DNA of 55,066 nt from an uncultured Oscillospiraceae bacterium (GCA_944386975.1 CALXDC010000013.1:1-55066), one strand, 5' to 3'; shown: positions 16,444-24,716, counted from the first letter of the stretch. The notes: a model not told the origin generated them from the letters alone. Program-made: numbers and translations.

Positions 16444-16781
16444 CGTTCAAAACTCCTTGTTTTGTATAGTGGAGAGGTAAAACCCCACCGGGGGCCAGGG
16501 GGCCGCAGCCCCCGGTTCTTTTGCCCAAAGGCAAAAGAAGGAATTTCAATCATTTTTCCAAGGACATGTGCCTTGGAAAAATACGTTGACCCCAGCCGCC
16601 TTGGGCGGCGACGCCAGTCCGCAGACTGGCGGTGGGGGGCCTCCGGGGGGAGCCTGCTCCCCCCGGACTTAGGGACATGCGCCTTGGAAAAATACATAGA
16701 CCCGCGCGCCGGGGGCGCGCGCACCAGTGACCGATGTCACTGGTGGTGGGGGTCTCTGGGGGGAGCCTGCTCCCCCCGGAC
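16444..16781. repeat. Structured tandem repeat in the pheS-pheT intercistronic gap
   Basis: This 341-base gap is non-coding and structured. Two tandem units of about 107-109 bases (16562-16668 and 16673-16781) share the ends GGACATGYGCCTTGGAAAAA and GGGGGGAGCCTGCTCCCCCC. Their two middle hairpins differ in sequence but keep pairing: GCCGCC/GGCGGC against GCGCGCC/GGCGCGC, and CCAGTC/GACTGG against CCAGTGAC/GTCACTGG. Ahead of them (16480-16535) are two more stem-loops: a CCGGGGG/CCCCCGG stem and CTTTTGCC/GGCAAAAG. A further 11-bp stem pairs 16551-16561 with 16569-16579. The gap is transcribed from pheS into pheT. Confidence 0.8.
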
Positions 16782-16784
16782 GTC

Positions 16785-17810
16785 TCAGAATTGCTCGAGG
16801 AACCGGATATCGTTCTCAAAGATGAGGCGCAGGTCGGCGATCTTGAAGCGGCGCATGGCGGTGCGCTCCAGACCGATGCCGAAGGCCCAGCCGGAATACA
16901 CATTGGGGTCGATGCCGCTCATCTCCAGCACCCGGGGATGGATCATCCCGGCGCCCAAAAGTTCGATCCAGCCCTCGCCCTTGCAGGTGGGGCAGCCCAC
17001 GCCGCCGCACTTGTGGCACTGGACGTCCATCTCACAGGAGGGCTCGGTGAAGGGGAAGTGGTGGGGGCGGAAGCGGGTCTTGGTGCCCTTGCCGTAGAGC
17101 TGCTCCACCACGGTATTGAGGGTGCCCTTCAAATCCGCCATGGTGACGTGCTTGTCGATGACCATGCCCTCCACCTGATGGAACATGGGGGAGTGGGTGG
17201 CGTCCACCTCGTCCTTCCGGTACACCCGGCCGGGGGCAATGATGCGGATGGGCAGCTCCATGGTGTCCATGGCCCGGACCTGCATGGGGCTGGTCTGGCT
17301 GCGGAGCATCACCCGGCTGTCCTCGTCAAAGTAGAAGGTGTCGCTCCAGTCCCGGGAGGGGTGGCCCTCGTCGGCGTTGAGGCGGTCGAAGTTCAGCTCC
17401 GCCAGCTCCACCTCCGGGCCGTCCAGCACGGTGAAGCCCATACCGATGAAAATCTCCTTGATCTCGTCCAGGGCGATATACATGGGGTGGCGATGTCCGG
17501 CCTTCACCTCGGTGCCGGGGACGGTGACGTCCACGGCCTCGGCCCGGAGCCGGCCCTCCAGGGCCTTGGCCTCCAGCTCCCTGCCCTTGGCCTCCAGGGC
17601 CTCCTCCAGAGCGGCGCGGACGTCGTTGGCCAGCTGGCCCATGACGGGGCGCTCCTCAGGGGAGAGCTTGCCCATCTGCTTGAGGACGGCGGTGAGCTCG
17701 CCCTTTTTGCCCAGGTACTGGACCCGGAGGGCATCCAGCCCGGCACTATCCTCCGCCGCGGCGAAGGCGGCCAGGGCCTGGGCGCGAATGGTTGCTAACT
17801 GTTCCTTCAT
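16785..17810 (-). CDS. pheS: Phenylalanine--tRNA ligase alpha subunit
   Basis: The 341-residue catalytic subunit activates phenylalanine and transfers it to tRNA-Phe in the alpha2-beta2 enzyme. It has an N-terminal coiled-coil (1-90) that contacts tRNA, the class II motif 2 region (TSPMQVRAM, then PGRVYRKDEVDATHSPMFHQ), and motif 3 near the end (GWAFGIGLERTAMRRF). The length is normal. It is the first gene of pheS-pheT, behind a T-box leader. The distance to pheT, 341 bases filled with structured repeats, is unusual, as these genes commonly abut. Confidence 0.97.
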   Translation of the reverse strand: MKEQLATIRAQALAAFAAAEDSAGLDALRVQYLGKKGELTAVLKQMGKLSPEERPVMGQLANDVRAALEEALEAKGRELEAKALEGRLRAEAVDVTVPGTEVKAGHRHPMYIALDEIKEIFIGMGFTVLDGPEVELAELNFDRLNADEGHPSRDWSDTFYFDEDSRVMLRSQTSPMQVRAMDTMELPIRIIAPGRVYRKDEVDATHSPMFHQVEGMVIDKHVTMADLKGTLNTVVEQLYGKGTKTRFRPHHFPFTEPSCEMDVQCHKCGGVGCPTCKGEGWIELLGAGMIHPRVLEMSGIDPNVYSGWAFGIGLERTAMRRFKIADLRLIFENDIRFLEQF

Positions 17811-17865
17811 GATGAAAACTCCTTTATTGGATGATCAGACTGAGAATCGGCGGGCGGCGGGCAAA

Positions 17866-18099
17866 CAAAAAAGCCCTCCGTCCCACAGCTTTGGGACGAA
17901 AGGCAATCCTTCCGCGGTACCACCCGCATTCGTATCCGAAGATACGCACTTGTGACCGGATAACGGCGGTCAGCCGTCCTGCTCTCACAGGCCGCTCCCG
18001 GGCGAACCAAGCGACACGCGCCGGGACGGCTTTCAGCCGGTGACCGCCCTTCTCTGAGACGCGCAAGCACGCTATTTTCCCGTTCAACACTTTTGACTA
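17866..18099 (-). promoter_or_regulatory. T-box riboswitch upstream of pheS
   Basis: On the minus strand the leader carries the T-box core GGGTGGTACCGCG (17913-17925), which pairs with the free 3' end of uncharged tRNA. It is followed by a terminator stem (CGTCCCA / TGGGACG, 17879-17898) and a T-run at 17866-17871. Stem I lies upstream; a TTC triplet in GGTTCGCC, followed by a purine, could be the phenylalanine specifier. It should raise pheS-pheT expression when charged tRNA-Phe is low. Confidence 0.93.
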
Positions 18100-18105
18100 C
18101 CGTCC

Positions 18106-18134
18106 TTTATACCATAAAACCGGTTGAATTGCAA
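18106..18134 (-). promoter_or_regulatory. Promoter of the pheS-pheT operon
   Basis: On the minus strand TTGCAA, 17 bases, TATAAA. Its -35 region overlaps that of the rightward nnr promoter. Confidence 0.8.
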
Positions 18135-18152
18135 GAGGAACATTGCTATAAT
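18124..18152 (+). promoter_or_regulatory. Promoter of the nnrE/D operon
   Basis: TTGAAT (-35), 17 bases, and a perfect TATAAT (-10). It is back to back with the pheS promoter; the two share bases 18124-18134, so polymerase binding at one may exclude the other. Confidence 0.8.
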
Positions 18153-18227
18153 CAAGAATCATAGAAAGCGGCGGAGGGAATCCTTCCCATCTCCTCACGC
18201 CGCACGGAAACAAGGGGGTGCCGGCGG

Positions 18228-19748
18228 ATGCTGCTGAGCAGCGGGGCGCAGATGAAGGAGCTGGACCGGGTCGCTATCGAGGAGCGGGGGATCCCATCCC
18301 TGACGCTGATGGAGCGGGCGGCCCAGGGGATCGTCCAGGAGGCGGTCCGGGATTTTTCCCAGCCGGGACAGGCGGCGGTGTTTGCCGGCAGCGGCAACAA
18401 CGGCGGCGACGGTGTAGCAGCCGCCTGCCTGCTGCGGCAGGCAGGGTGGACCGTCCGGGTCTTCCTCACCGGCAGCCGGGAGCGGATGAGCCGGGACTGT
18501 CGGGAGATGGCGGCATGGCTCACCCGGATGGGCGGGGAGCTGGAGGACTTCGACCCGGAGGACGGGGACCAGCGGGCCTTTACTTTTGCCGCGGATCTGC
18601 TGATCGACGCCATCTTCGGCGTGGGCCTCAGCCGTCCGGTGGAGGGAAGGGCCGCCCAGGCGGTGGCCCTCCTCAACGAGGCTCCGGGCCTCACCGTCTC
18701 CGCCGACCTACCCTCGGGGCTGGACGGGGACTCCGGCGCGGTATTAGGCTGCGCCGTAAGAGCTGACAAGACGATTACCTTTACCATGAAAAAACCGGGC
18801 CACCTCCTGGGGGAGGCCCGGTGCGGGGCGGTGACGGTGTGGGACATCGGCATCCCCCGGGACCTTCTGGCGGATTGGGAGGGCCCCGCCCAGGGCATCG
18901 ACCCGGCCATGATCCGAAAGCTGCTGCCCCGGCGGCCCGCCGACGGCCACAAGGGCACCTTCGGCAAAGCCTACCTCCTCTGCGGCAGCGCCGCCTACAC
19001 CGGCGCGCCGGTGCTGGCCTCCCGGGCCGCGGGCCGTGGGGGCTGCGGATTGGTGACGGTGGGGGTCCCCGCCGCCGCCTGGGGACCGGTGGCCGCCCGG
19101 TGTCTGGAGGAGATGCCCCAGGCCCTGCCGGACAAGGATGGGATGGTAAGTAAGAACGCTTTACCTATCTTGCAGGAGAAGCTCTTCACCGCAGACGCGG
19201 TCCTCATCGGCCCGGGCCTCGGCCGGGGCCGGGAGGTGGAGAAGGTGATCCGAAAGCTGGTAGAAACCTGTCCCGGCCCTCTGGTGCTGGACGCCGATGG
19301 CATAAACGCCCTGGAGGGGCATATAGATTCCTTAGACGCCCGCCGGGGCCGGGTGACGGTGGTGACCCCCCACGACGGGGAGTTTGCCCGGCTGGGGGGC
19401 TGCGCCGGGGAGCGGAGCCTGGACACCGCCCGGACCTTCGCCGCCCATCACGGCTGCGTGCTGGTGTGGAAGGGCCATCGGACCATCGTAGCGGCCCCGG
19501 ATGGACGATGTTATGTCAACACCACCGGCAACAGCGGCATGGCTAAGGGGGGCAGCGGCGACGTGCTGGCGGGGCTCCTCACGTCTCTGCTGGCCCAGGG
19601 CATGGAGGCCGGGGAGGCGGCGGCCTGCGCGGTGTGGCTCCACGGAACTGCCGGGGATCTGGCAGCAGCGGAGCGGACAGCCTACGCCATGACGGCGGGG
19701 GACCTGATCGCGTATCTGCCGGCGGCCTTCCGGCAGGTGACGGAATGA
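18228..19748 (+). CDS. nnr: Bifunctional NAD(P)H-hydrate epimerase/dehydratase
   Basis: The 506-residue fusion repairs hydrated NADH and NADPH. The N-terminal half (about 1-210, NnrE/YjeF_N) interconverts the R and S forms and has the motif GSGNNGGDG. The C-terminal half (about 225-500, NnrD) dehydrates the S form with ADP or ATP; its signatures are GTFGKAYLLCGS, DADGINAL, TPHDGEFARL and GSGDVLAGLL. The length is standard for the fused form. The start is ATG 18228 with a GGGGGTG site upstream. It leads a rightward group with the GerS-like gene, alr and mazF, an order related to the acpS-yjeF-gerS-alr neighbourhood seen in other Firmicutes, but acpS is absent here. Confidence 0.95.
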   Translation: MLLSSGAQMKELDRVAIEERGIPSLTLMERAAQGIVQEAVRDFSQPGQAAVFAGSGNNGGDGVAAACLLRQAGWTVRVFLTGSRERMSRDCREMAAWLTRMGGELEDFDPEDGDQRAFTFAADLLIDAIFGVGLSRPVEGRAAQAVALLNEAPGLTVSADLPSGLDGDSGAVLGCAVRADKTITFTMKKPGHLLGEARCGAVTVWDIGIPRDLLADWEGPAQGIDPAMIRKLLPRRPADGHKGTFGKAYLLCGSAAYTGAPVLASRAAGRGGCGLVTVGVPAAAWGPVAARCLEEMPQALPDKDGMVSKNALPILQEKLFTADAVLIGPGLGRGREVEKVIRKLVETCPGPLVLDADGINALEGHIDSLDARRGRVTVVTPHDGEFARLGGCAGERSLDTARTFAAHHGCVLVWKGHRTIVAAPDGRCYVNTTGNSGMAKGGSGDVLAGLLTSLLAQGMEAGEAAACAVWLHGTAGDLAAAERTAYAMTAGDLIAYLPAAFRQVTE

Positions 19749-19777
19749 ACATTTCGGAAGCATAAGGAGTGGAATGT

Positions 19778-20404
19778 GTGAGAAGAGCGGCTCTTCTTGC
19801 ACCAATGATAACCCTTCTCCTGCTGTGCGCCTGCGGCGGCGGGGGAGAGGGAGAGGATCCCTTCCTGACCATACAGGAGCAGTTTCAGCAGGCACAGGCC
19901 ATTGAGGCGGAGGTCACCCTCACCTGCGATTACCAGGATGAGGTGCGGACCTACGGTCTTGTGTGCAGCTGCACCCCGGAGCAGTCCCGGGTGGAGGTCG
20001 CCGCGCCGGAGTCTGTGGCGGGGGTGGCGGCCACCTGGGACGCGGAGACGCTGACACTGTCCTACGACGGCGTGATGCTGGACGCGGGTCCCTACGCCGA
20101 CACGGACATGTCCCCTCTGTGGGCGGTGCCCGCCCTGCTGAGGGCGGCGGCGGAGGGCTACCCCCTGGAGACGGGTCGGGAGGACCTGGGGGACACGGCC
20201 TGCCTTCGAGTGACCTTTGAGACCGGGCGGAGGGAAGCACAGATTTTATACCACACCCTCTGGCTTACCGAGGACGGCACGCCCCTCCGGGGAGAGATCG
20301 CTGGAGAGGACGGTCTCATATACACCGTGGAATTCCAAAGTTTTACAATAGAGGAGAGAGAAAACAATGGAACAGATGCTGAGACGGACCTGGGCGGAAA
20401 TTGA
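19778..20404 (+). CDS. GerS-like lipoprotein
   Basis: The 208-residue protein has a lipoprotein-type signal peptide (MRRAALLAPMITLLLLCAC, lipid-modified Cys near 17-19) and then a mainly beta domain of LolA-like character (EAEVTLTCDYQDEVRTYGL, YDGVMLDAG). It lies directly upstream of alr. In Clostridioides difficile the lipoprotein before alr2 is GerS, a partner of the amidase CwlD in making muramic lactam of the spore cortex. I infer a GerS-type role from position, size and signal peptide rather than from a strong motif. GTG 19778 has AAGGAG 8 bases upstream. Its last 38 bases overlap the start of alr, so the two are tightly coupled. Confidence 0.7.
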   Translation: MRRAALLAPMITLLLLCACGGGGEGEDPFLTIQEQFQQAQAIEAEVTLTCDYQDEVRTYGLVCSCTPEQSRVEVAAPESVAGVAATWDAETLTLSYDGVMLDAGPYADTDMSPLWAVPALLRAAAEGYPLETGREDLGDTACLRVTFETGRREAQILYHTLWLTEDGTPLRGEIAGEDGLIYTVEFQSFTIEERENNGTDAETDLGGN

Positions 20405-21539
20405 TCTGGACGCGCTGACCCATAACTTCAAGACCCTGCAAAGCCGGGTGGGGGAGAAGACCAAGCTGGTGGGCGTGGTGAAGGCCGACGCCTACGGCCA
20501 CGGCGCCCTCTCTGTGTCCCGAACCCTGGAGGAGCTGGGGGCCGGATACCTGGCGGTATCCAATCTGGATGAGGCCCGGGAGCTGCGGACGGCGGGCATC
20601 TCCATGCCCATCCTCATTCTGGGCCATACCCCGGAGCAGTACGTGCCCCAGCTGCTGGAGTACGACATTACCCAGGCAGTGACCTGTGAAGCGAAAGCCC
20701 TTGCCTACAACGAGATGGCAAAGGCCTGCGGCGGCAAGCTCCGCATCCACATCAAGGCGGACACGGGCATGTCCCGGCTGGGCTTCCTCTGCGCCGGGAA
20801 GCACTTCCAGTCCGGGGTGGAGGGGATTCTCCGCTCCTGCGATCTGCCCTGGCTGGAGGCGGAGGGCATCTTCACCCACTTCGCCGTGTCCGACGAGCCG
20901 GAAAGGGCGGAGAGCGTGGCCTACACCCGGCAGCAGTTCACCCTCTTCATGGACCTGATCCGCGCGCTGGAGGCCCGGGGCCGCACCTTCCCCCTGCGCC
21001 ACTGCGCCAACAGCGGGGCGGTGGTGAACTACCCGGAGGAGATGGCCCTCGATATGGTGCGGCCGGGGATCATCCTCTACGGCTGTGGGGCCGGAGCGGA
21101 GGAGCTGGGTCTGAAGCCGGTGATGTCCCTGAAGACCACGGTGAGCACCATTAAGATTCTGGACCAGGGGTGGACGGTGAGCTACGGGCGGATGTATGAG
21201 ATGCCCCGGGACACCCGGATGGGGGTGCTGCCTATCGGCTATGCCGACGGCCTTTTCCGCATTCTCTCCAACCGGTGTAGCTTTTACGCCGGGGGGGTGC
21301 TGCTGCCCCAGCGGGGCCGGATCTGCATGGATATGTGCATGCTGGATCTCACCGATGCCTCCTGGGTGGACGTGGGGGACGAGGTGGAGATCTTCGGGCC
21401 CCACAACCGGGTGGACAAGCTGGCGGACCTGGCGGGCACCATCTCCTACGAGCTGACCTGCGCGGTGAGCAAGCGGGTGCCCCGGGTGTTTTTGAAGAAG
21501 AAGAAGGTGGTGGGCCGGGAGCTGCGGATGTATCTGTAA
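20367..21539 (+). CDS. alr: Alanine racemase
   Basis: The 390-residue PLP enzyme interconverts L- and D-alanine for peptidoglycan. The PLP-binding lysine lies in VGVVKADAYGHGA, the phosphate-binding and barrel segments follow (IKADTGMSRLGF, HCANSGA), and the C-terminal domain contributes the catalytic tyrosine in PIGYADGLFR. ATG 20367 has GAGGAGAG upstream and lies inside the 3' end of the GerS-like gene in another frame. In spore formers such alr genes may also tune alanine as a germinant; that role cannot be separated from wall synthesis here. Confidence 0.97.
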   Translation: MEQMLRRTWAEIDLDALTHNFKTLQSRVGEKTKLVGVVKADAYGHGALSVSRTLEELGAGYLAVSNLDEARELRTAGISMPILILGHTPEQYVPQLLEYDITQAVTCEAKALAYNEMAKACGGKLRIHIKADTGMSRLGFLCAGKHFQSGVEGILRSCDLPWLEAEGIFTHFAVSDEPERAESVAYTRQQFTLFMDLIRALEARGRTFPLRHCANSGAVVNYPEEMALDMVRPGIILYGCGAGAEELGLKPVMSLKTTVSTIKILDQGWTVSYGRMYEMPRDTRMGVLPIGYADGLFRILSNRCSFYAGGVLLPQRGRICMDMCMLDLTDASWVDVGDEVEIFGPHNRVDKLADLAGTISYELTCAVSKRVPRVFLKKKKVVGRELRMYL

Positions 21540-21701
21540 CCTCCTGCCGCCGGGGGCATAGGATACTGCGGGGCGAACGGCGCGCCCGGGCGTCCCGTGC
21601 CCATTGGGCCGGGATAGGCGTGTATAAATTGGCTGGCTGCGTGGGAGAATGATAGTGGTCACCCTCTGGTGGCACTTTCTTCCGGCGGAGCGTGAATTAC
21701 A

Positions 21702-22073
21702 GTGGATACAAGCGTCAAGCGAGGCGACATTTATTACGCAGATCTCAGCCCGGTGGTGGGCAGCGAGCAGGGGGGCGTGCGGCCGGTGCTGATCATCCAG
21801 AACGACACCGGCAACCGCTATAGCCCCACGGTCATCGCGGCGGCCATCACCTCCCAGACCGGGAAGGCCCGGCTGCCTACCCACATCGAGCTGTCGGCCC
21901 AGACACAAAACTATGGACTGACGAAGGATTCTGTGGTACTATTGGAGCAGATCCGCACGCTGGATAAGCGGCGGCTGCGGGAGAAGATGGGGCGGGTGGA
22001 CCCGGCGCTGATGGAGCGCATCGACGCCGCCATCGCCGTCAGCTTCGGCCTGCACACGGACCGGCTGGTGTGA
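21702..22073 (+). CDS. mazF: MazF/PemK-type endoribonuclease toxin (NdoA-like)
   Basis: The 123-residue protein has the MazF/PemK fold signatures: [28 protein letters not shown], a central [10 protein letters not shown] and [16 protein letters not shown]. It is expected to cleave single-stranded mRNA at short sites. In Bacillus the order is alr-ndoAI-ndoA; here the toxin follows alr but no antitoxin reading frame exists in the 162-base gap, so either an unlinked antitoxin acts or the toxin is free-standing. The start is GTG 21702 with only a weak CGGAG site. The gap has an imperfect AGTG..CACC / GGTG..CACT stem at about 21653-21678. Confidence 0.9.
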   Translation: MDTSVKRGDIYYADLSPVVGSEQGGVRPVLIIQNDTGNRYSPTVIAAAITSQTGKARLPTHIELSAQTQNYGLTKDSVVLLEQIRTLDKRRLREKMGRVDPALMERIDAAIAVSFGLHTDRLV

Positions 22074-22154
22074 GAGCATCTGTGTTCGGGGGGTCCCCGT
22101 CCCCGGCGGGAGGGGACCTCTCCCTATTTTACGGCTACATAAGAGGAGGAACCC

Positions 22155-22688
22155 ATGCGCGTGAATCGACTTCTTCGGGCCCTGGCGGCCCTGTCCGCTC
22201 TGGCGGCGGCGGTGACGGTGGCGGCGATGGCCGCCGGGTCCGCCGGCTCCCAGTCTGACCCCCTGGTGTCTCTGAGCTATCTGGAGAGCACCTACACCGA
22301 CACCCTGCTGAAAAAGGCGGACAGCGTTCTCCAGTCCCGCAACGAGGAGTTGGAGAAGGCCCTGACGGAGAAGGTGGCGGAGCTGAAGGAGTCCGCGTCC
22401 TCCGGCGGGGTGGACACCGGCAGCGCGTCCTCCTACACGGCGGTGACCCTGGCCAAGGGCCAGACCCTCACCGGCGGCGTGGGGACGGAGGTGCTGCTGC
22501 GGCAGGGAACTGCCTCCTGTGCTGCCGCCTCGGCGCCGGGGCTGGTGGATGTCACCGGCGGCGGGGAGCTCCAGAACGGCGGGGCCCTCACGGCCAACCA
22601 CCTCTACCTCATGACGGCGGAGGGCCGGGGCGTCACCGCCTCCTCCGACGTCACCCTCCTGGTCCGGGGGACCTACACCCTGAGCTGA
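22155..22688 (+). CDS. Secreted protein of unknown function
   Basis: I do not recognise this 177-residue protein. It starts with a clear signal peptide or single membrane anchor (about residues 5-30), then a charged helix likely to form a coiled coil (about 38-82, rich in Leu, Lys and Glu), then a small serine- and glycine-rich linker, and a C-terminal beta-like domain (about 92-177) with a TGGVGTEVLLRQG segment. ATG 22155 has AGAGGAGG about 7 bases upstream. It follows mazF by 81 bases in the same direction and ends at a strong terminator, so it is probably the last gene of the nnr-alr group. Confidence 0.65.
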   Translation: MRVNRLLRALAALSALAAAVTVAAMAAGSAGSQSDPLVSLSYLESTYTDTLLKKADSVLQSRNEELEKALTEKVAELKESASSGGVDTGSASSYTAVTLAKGQTLTGGVGTEVLLRQGTASCAAASAPGLVDVTGGGELQNGGALTANHLYLMTAEGRGVTASSDVTLLVRGTYTLS

Positions 22689-22746
22689 GGCATATAGCCC
22701 TTCCCGGGGACATACAATGATAGAAACGCCGGTCATGGCAGAGAGA

Positions 22747-22792
22747 GACCCCCTGGCGGGATGGACCGCCGGGGGGTCTTTGCCGTTTTTTG
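22747..22792 (+). terminator. Rho-independent terminator
   Basis: The stem GACCCCC-TGGCGG / CCGCC-GGGGGGTC (22747-22778) is followed by a T-rich stretch ending in T6. It closes the nnr-alr-mazF group, or could act as an attenuator for the gene at 22809. Confidence 0.8.
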
Positions 22793-22808
22793 GTACAGGA
22801 GGGATGGT

Positions 22809-23351
22809 ATGGAGTATCCGGTACTGTTGGAAGGGGAGCGGGTGGGCGCCGCGGCGGTGGAGGAGGAGGGGGAGCGGCTGGCGGTGACCCTCCGGTGCCG
22901 GGAGGATGGCCGGGGCCTCTTCCGTGGCTACCTGGTCTGCCCCGGCGGGGAGGTGCCTCTGGGCCTTCTGGAGCCGAGAGGCCGGGAGCTGTGGCTCCAG
23001 CGCCGCCTGCTTCGGGAGGAGCTGCGGCCCCTGGGGCGGCCGGTTGGGGTGCGGCTGGGGATGAGCTATGCCTTCGCCGGGGAGTGGCAGGCCCTCCGGG
23101 ATCCCGCCCTCTTCGCCGCGGCGGCGGGGGAGGAGCTGTCCGGAGATCTTCTCTGGCGGCAGGCGGGGAGCCTCCGCCAGCTGGCCCTGCCCTACGATCC
23201 CACCCGGCCCTTTCCCCTGGTGCGGCTCTTCTGCTTCGCCCGGATCCTGACCATCCGGGGCAGGCGCTACGCGGTATACGCCTTCGACGGAGAGAACCGC
23301 CCCCGGATGCAGCCTACAACCCCTGATCCTTCAGCTGGGAGACCAGGGTGA
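22809..23351 (+). CDS. Protein of unknown function
   Basis: I do not recognise this 180-residue protein. It has no membrane segment or signal peptide. It is rich in Arg, Glu, Gly and Leu, with short beta-like stretches (YPVLLEGERVG, RLAVTLRCRE, GYLVCPGGEVPLG), followed by a more helical half and a final RRYAVYAFDGENRPR. The start at ATG 22809 has AGGAGGG about 7 bases upstream. Its 3' end overlaps the convergent lipase-like gene by 38 bases, an arrangement that can produce antisense effects. Codon use is like its neighbours, so recent transfer is not indicated. Confidence 0.55.
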   Translation: MEYPVLLEGERVGAAAVEEEGERLAVTLRCREDGRGLFRGYLVCPGGEVPLGLLEPRGRELWLQRRLLREELRPLGRPVGVRLGMSYAFAGEWQALRDPALFAAAAGEELSGDLLWRQAGSLRQLALPYDPTRPFPLVRLFCFARILTIRGRRYAVYAFDGENRPRMQPTTPDPSAGRPG

Positions 23352-24648
23352 CATAAAACTCCCGCACGTCGAAGTCCGGCAGATTCTCCCGGTTGAGGTC
23401 CACCACGTCCCCGTGGGAGATGCCTCTGGCTCCGCCGCTCTGGAGATAGGTGAACCGCTCCCCGAAGGGGAAGGCGTCCCGGGAGACCAGGCCGTCGTTC
23501 TCCCCATCGAAGAACTTCACCAGACGGTAGGTGAGGTTCAGGGGGAAGCGGCCGTCGCCGCCCCGGCGCAGGCAGGACCCCACGCTCTGGCACAAAATGC
23601 CCTCCGTGTTGGGGTGGTCCTCCAGTCCCTTGTTCCGCTGGGCGCAGCGGGAGGCGGTGAGGTCCCGCACCGCCGCCATGAAGTCCGGGTTGGGGTCCCC
23701 CAGCCGCCGCATGGCGGCATTATAGGTGGTTTCGATCTTCCGCTGGGCTTTCTCCGGGATGGCGGTGAGAAGGTAGTCGGCAAAGCCGCAGCCCTGATGG
23801 GGGGAGTTGATGGTGGTAAGGGAGGCCACGTAGGGGGCCGCGCCGCAGAAGCTGAGGGCGTAGCGGCAGTCGAGGCCGCCCTTGGAGTGGGCGATGATGT
23901 TCACCTTTTCGCAGCCCGTCTCCGCCACAATGGCCTTGATACGGTCCGTCAGCTCCCGGGCGCTGTCGGCCACGGCGGCGGCGGACTGGTGGTTGCCGTA
24001 GAAAATCCGGGCTCCATTGCGCTCCAGGGCGGCGGGGATGCGGCCCCAGTAGTTGACATAGCGGTAGTCCCGGAAGAAGACGCCGTGGACCAGCAGAAGG
24101 GGGTAGCGGGTGGCGCAGATCTGCCGGTCGTGCCGTTGCCGGTCCAGCCGGTCCTTCTCCGACTCAAAGCGAATTTCGTCGGACACCACCCGGAGGATCC
24201 GGGATAGGGCGAAAAGGTTCACAATGGGAATCATGCCGCAGAGAATGCCCAGGGCGCGGCGGCGGATGCCCAGCTGCACCGAGGCGGCGTAGACGGTGAG
24301 GACGCCGTTCCAGAAGTGGATGATGAGAGCCGCAGCCGCCAGAGCGGCGCTCCAGAGGAGGACGGGCCACCGGTCCGGCAGCAGCAGGGGAGCGGCCAGA
24401 CCGTGGAGCAGGAGGGTGAGGGGCAGAGCCAGACAGAAGCTCTGGAGACGTACCAGCCCGTGGAGGCAGACCCGCAGCCGGTTGGAAAGGTCCCGAGGAT
24501 AGGGGGTGTAGACCTCCGAGAGCAGGAAGGCCAGGACCGCCGGGATGGGCAGCCAGCGCCAGCCGGTGACCTCCGTCAGCCACAGGGCGTTGGCTGCCAG
24601 GGTCAGAAGAGGGCCGAAGAAGAGAAAGATCCAGCGTCGGGAGATCAT
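23314..24648 (-). CDS. Membrane-anchored alpha/beta-hydrolase (lipase-like)
   Basis: The 444-residue protein has an N-terminal membrane region with about four hydrophobic spans (residues 5-150) and then an alpha/beta-hydrolase domain. That domain starts with YPLLLVHGVFF, the oxyanion-hole region of lipases, and has the nucleophile elbow AHSKGG, then TINSPHQGCGFAD, and late DGLVSRDAFP that can supply the acid. The pattern is like triacylglycerol lipases and phospholipases of the GHSxGG class. The substrate is unknown. ATG 24648 has GGAGGTGGCGGT upstream; the longer frame runs into the promoter. It has its own promoter and converges on the unknown gene at 22809. Confidence 0.75.
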   Translation of the reverse strand: MISRRWIFLFFGPLLTLAANALWLTEVTGWRWLPIPAVLAFLLSEVYTPYPRDLSNRLRVCLHGLVRLQSFCLALPLTLLLHGLAAPLLLPDRWPVLLWSAALAAAALIIHFWNGVLTVYAASVQLGIRRRALGILCGMIPIVNLFALSRILRVVSDEIRFESEKDRLDRQRHDRQICATRYPLLLVHGVFFRDYRYVNYWGRIPAALERNGARIFYGNHQSAAAVADSARELTDRIKAIVAETGCEKVNIIAHSKGGLDCRYALSFCGAAPYVASLTTINSPHQGCGFADYLLTAIPEKAQRKIETTYNAAMRRLGDPNPDFMAAVRDLTASRCAQRNKGLEDHPNTEGILCQSVGSCLRRGGDGRFPLNLTYRLVKFFDGENDGLVSRDAFPFGERFTYLQSGGARGISHGDVVDLNRENLPDFDVREFYVTLVSQLKDQGL

Positions 24649-24687
24649 ACCGCCACCTCCAGAAAACCATTTTGGTACACTGCCCTC

Positions 24688-24716
24688 AGTATACCACCCT
24701 TCCTCCGGCGGCACAA
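24688..24716 (-). promoter_or_regulatory. Promoter of the lipase-like gene
   Basis: On the minus strand TTGTGC, 17 bases, TATACT. Confidence 0.7.
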
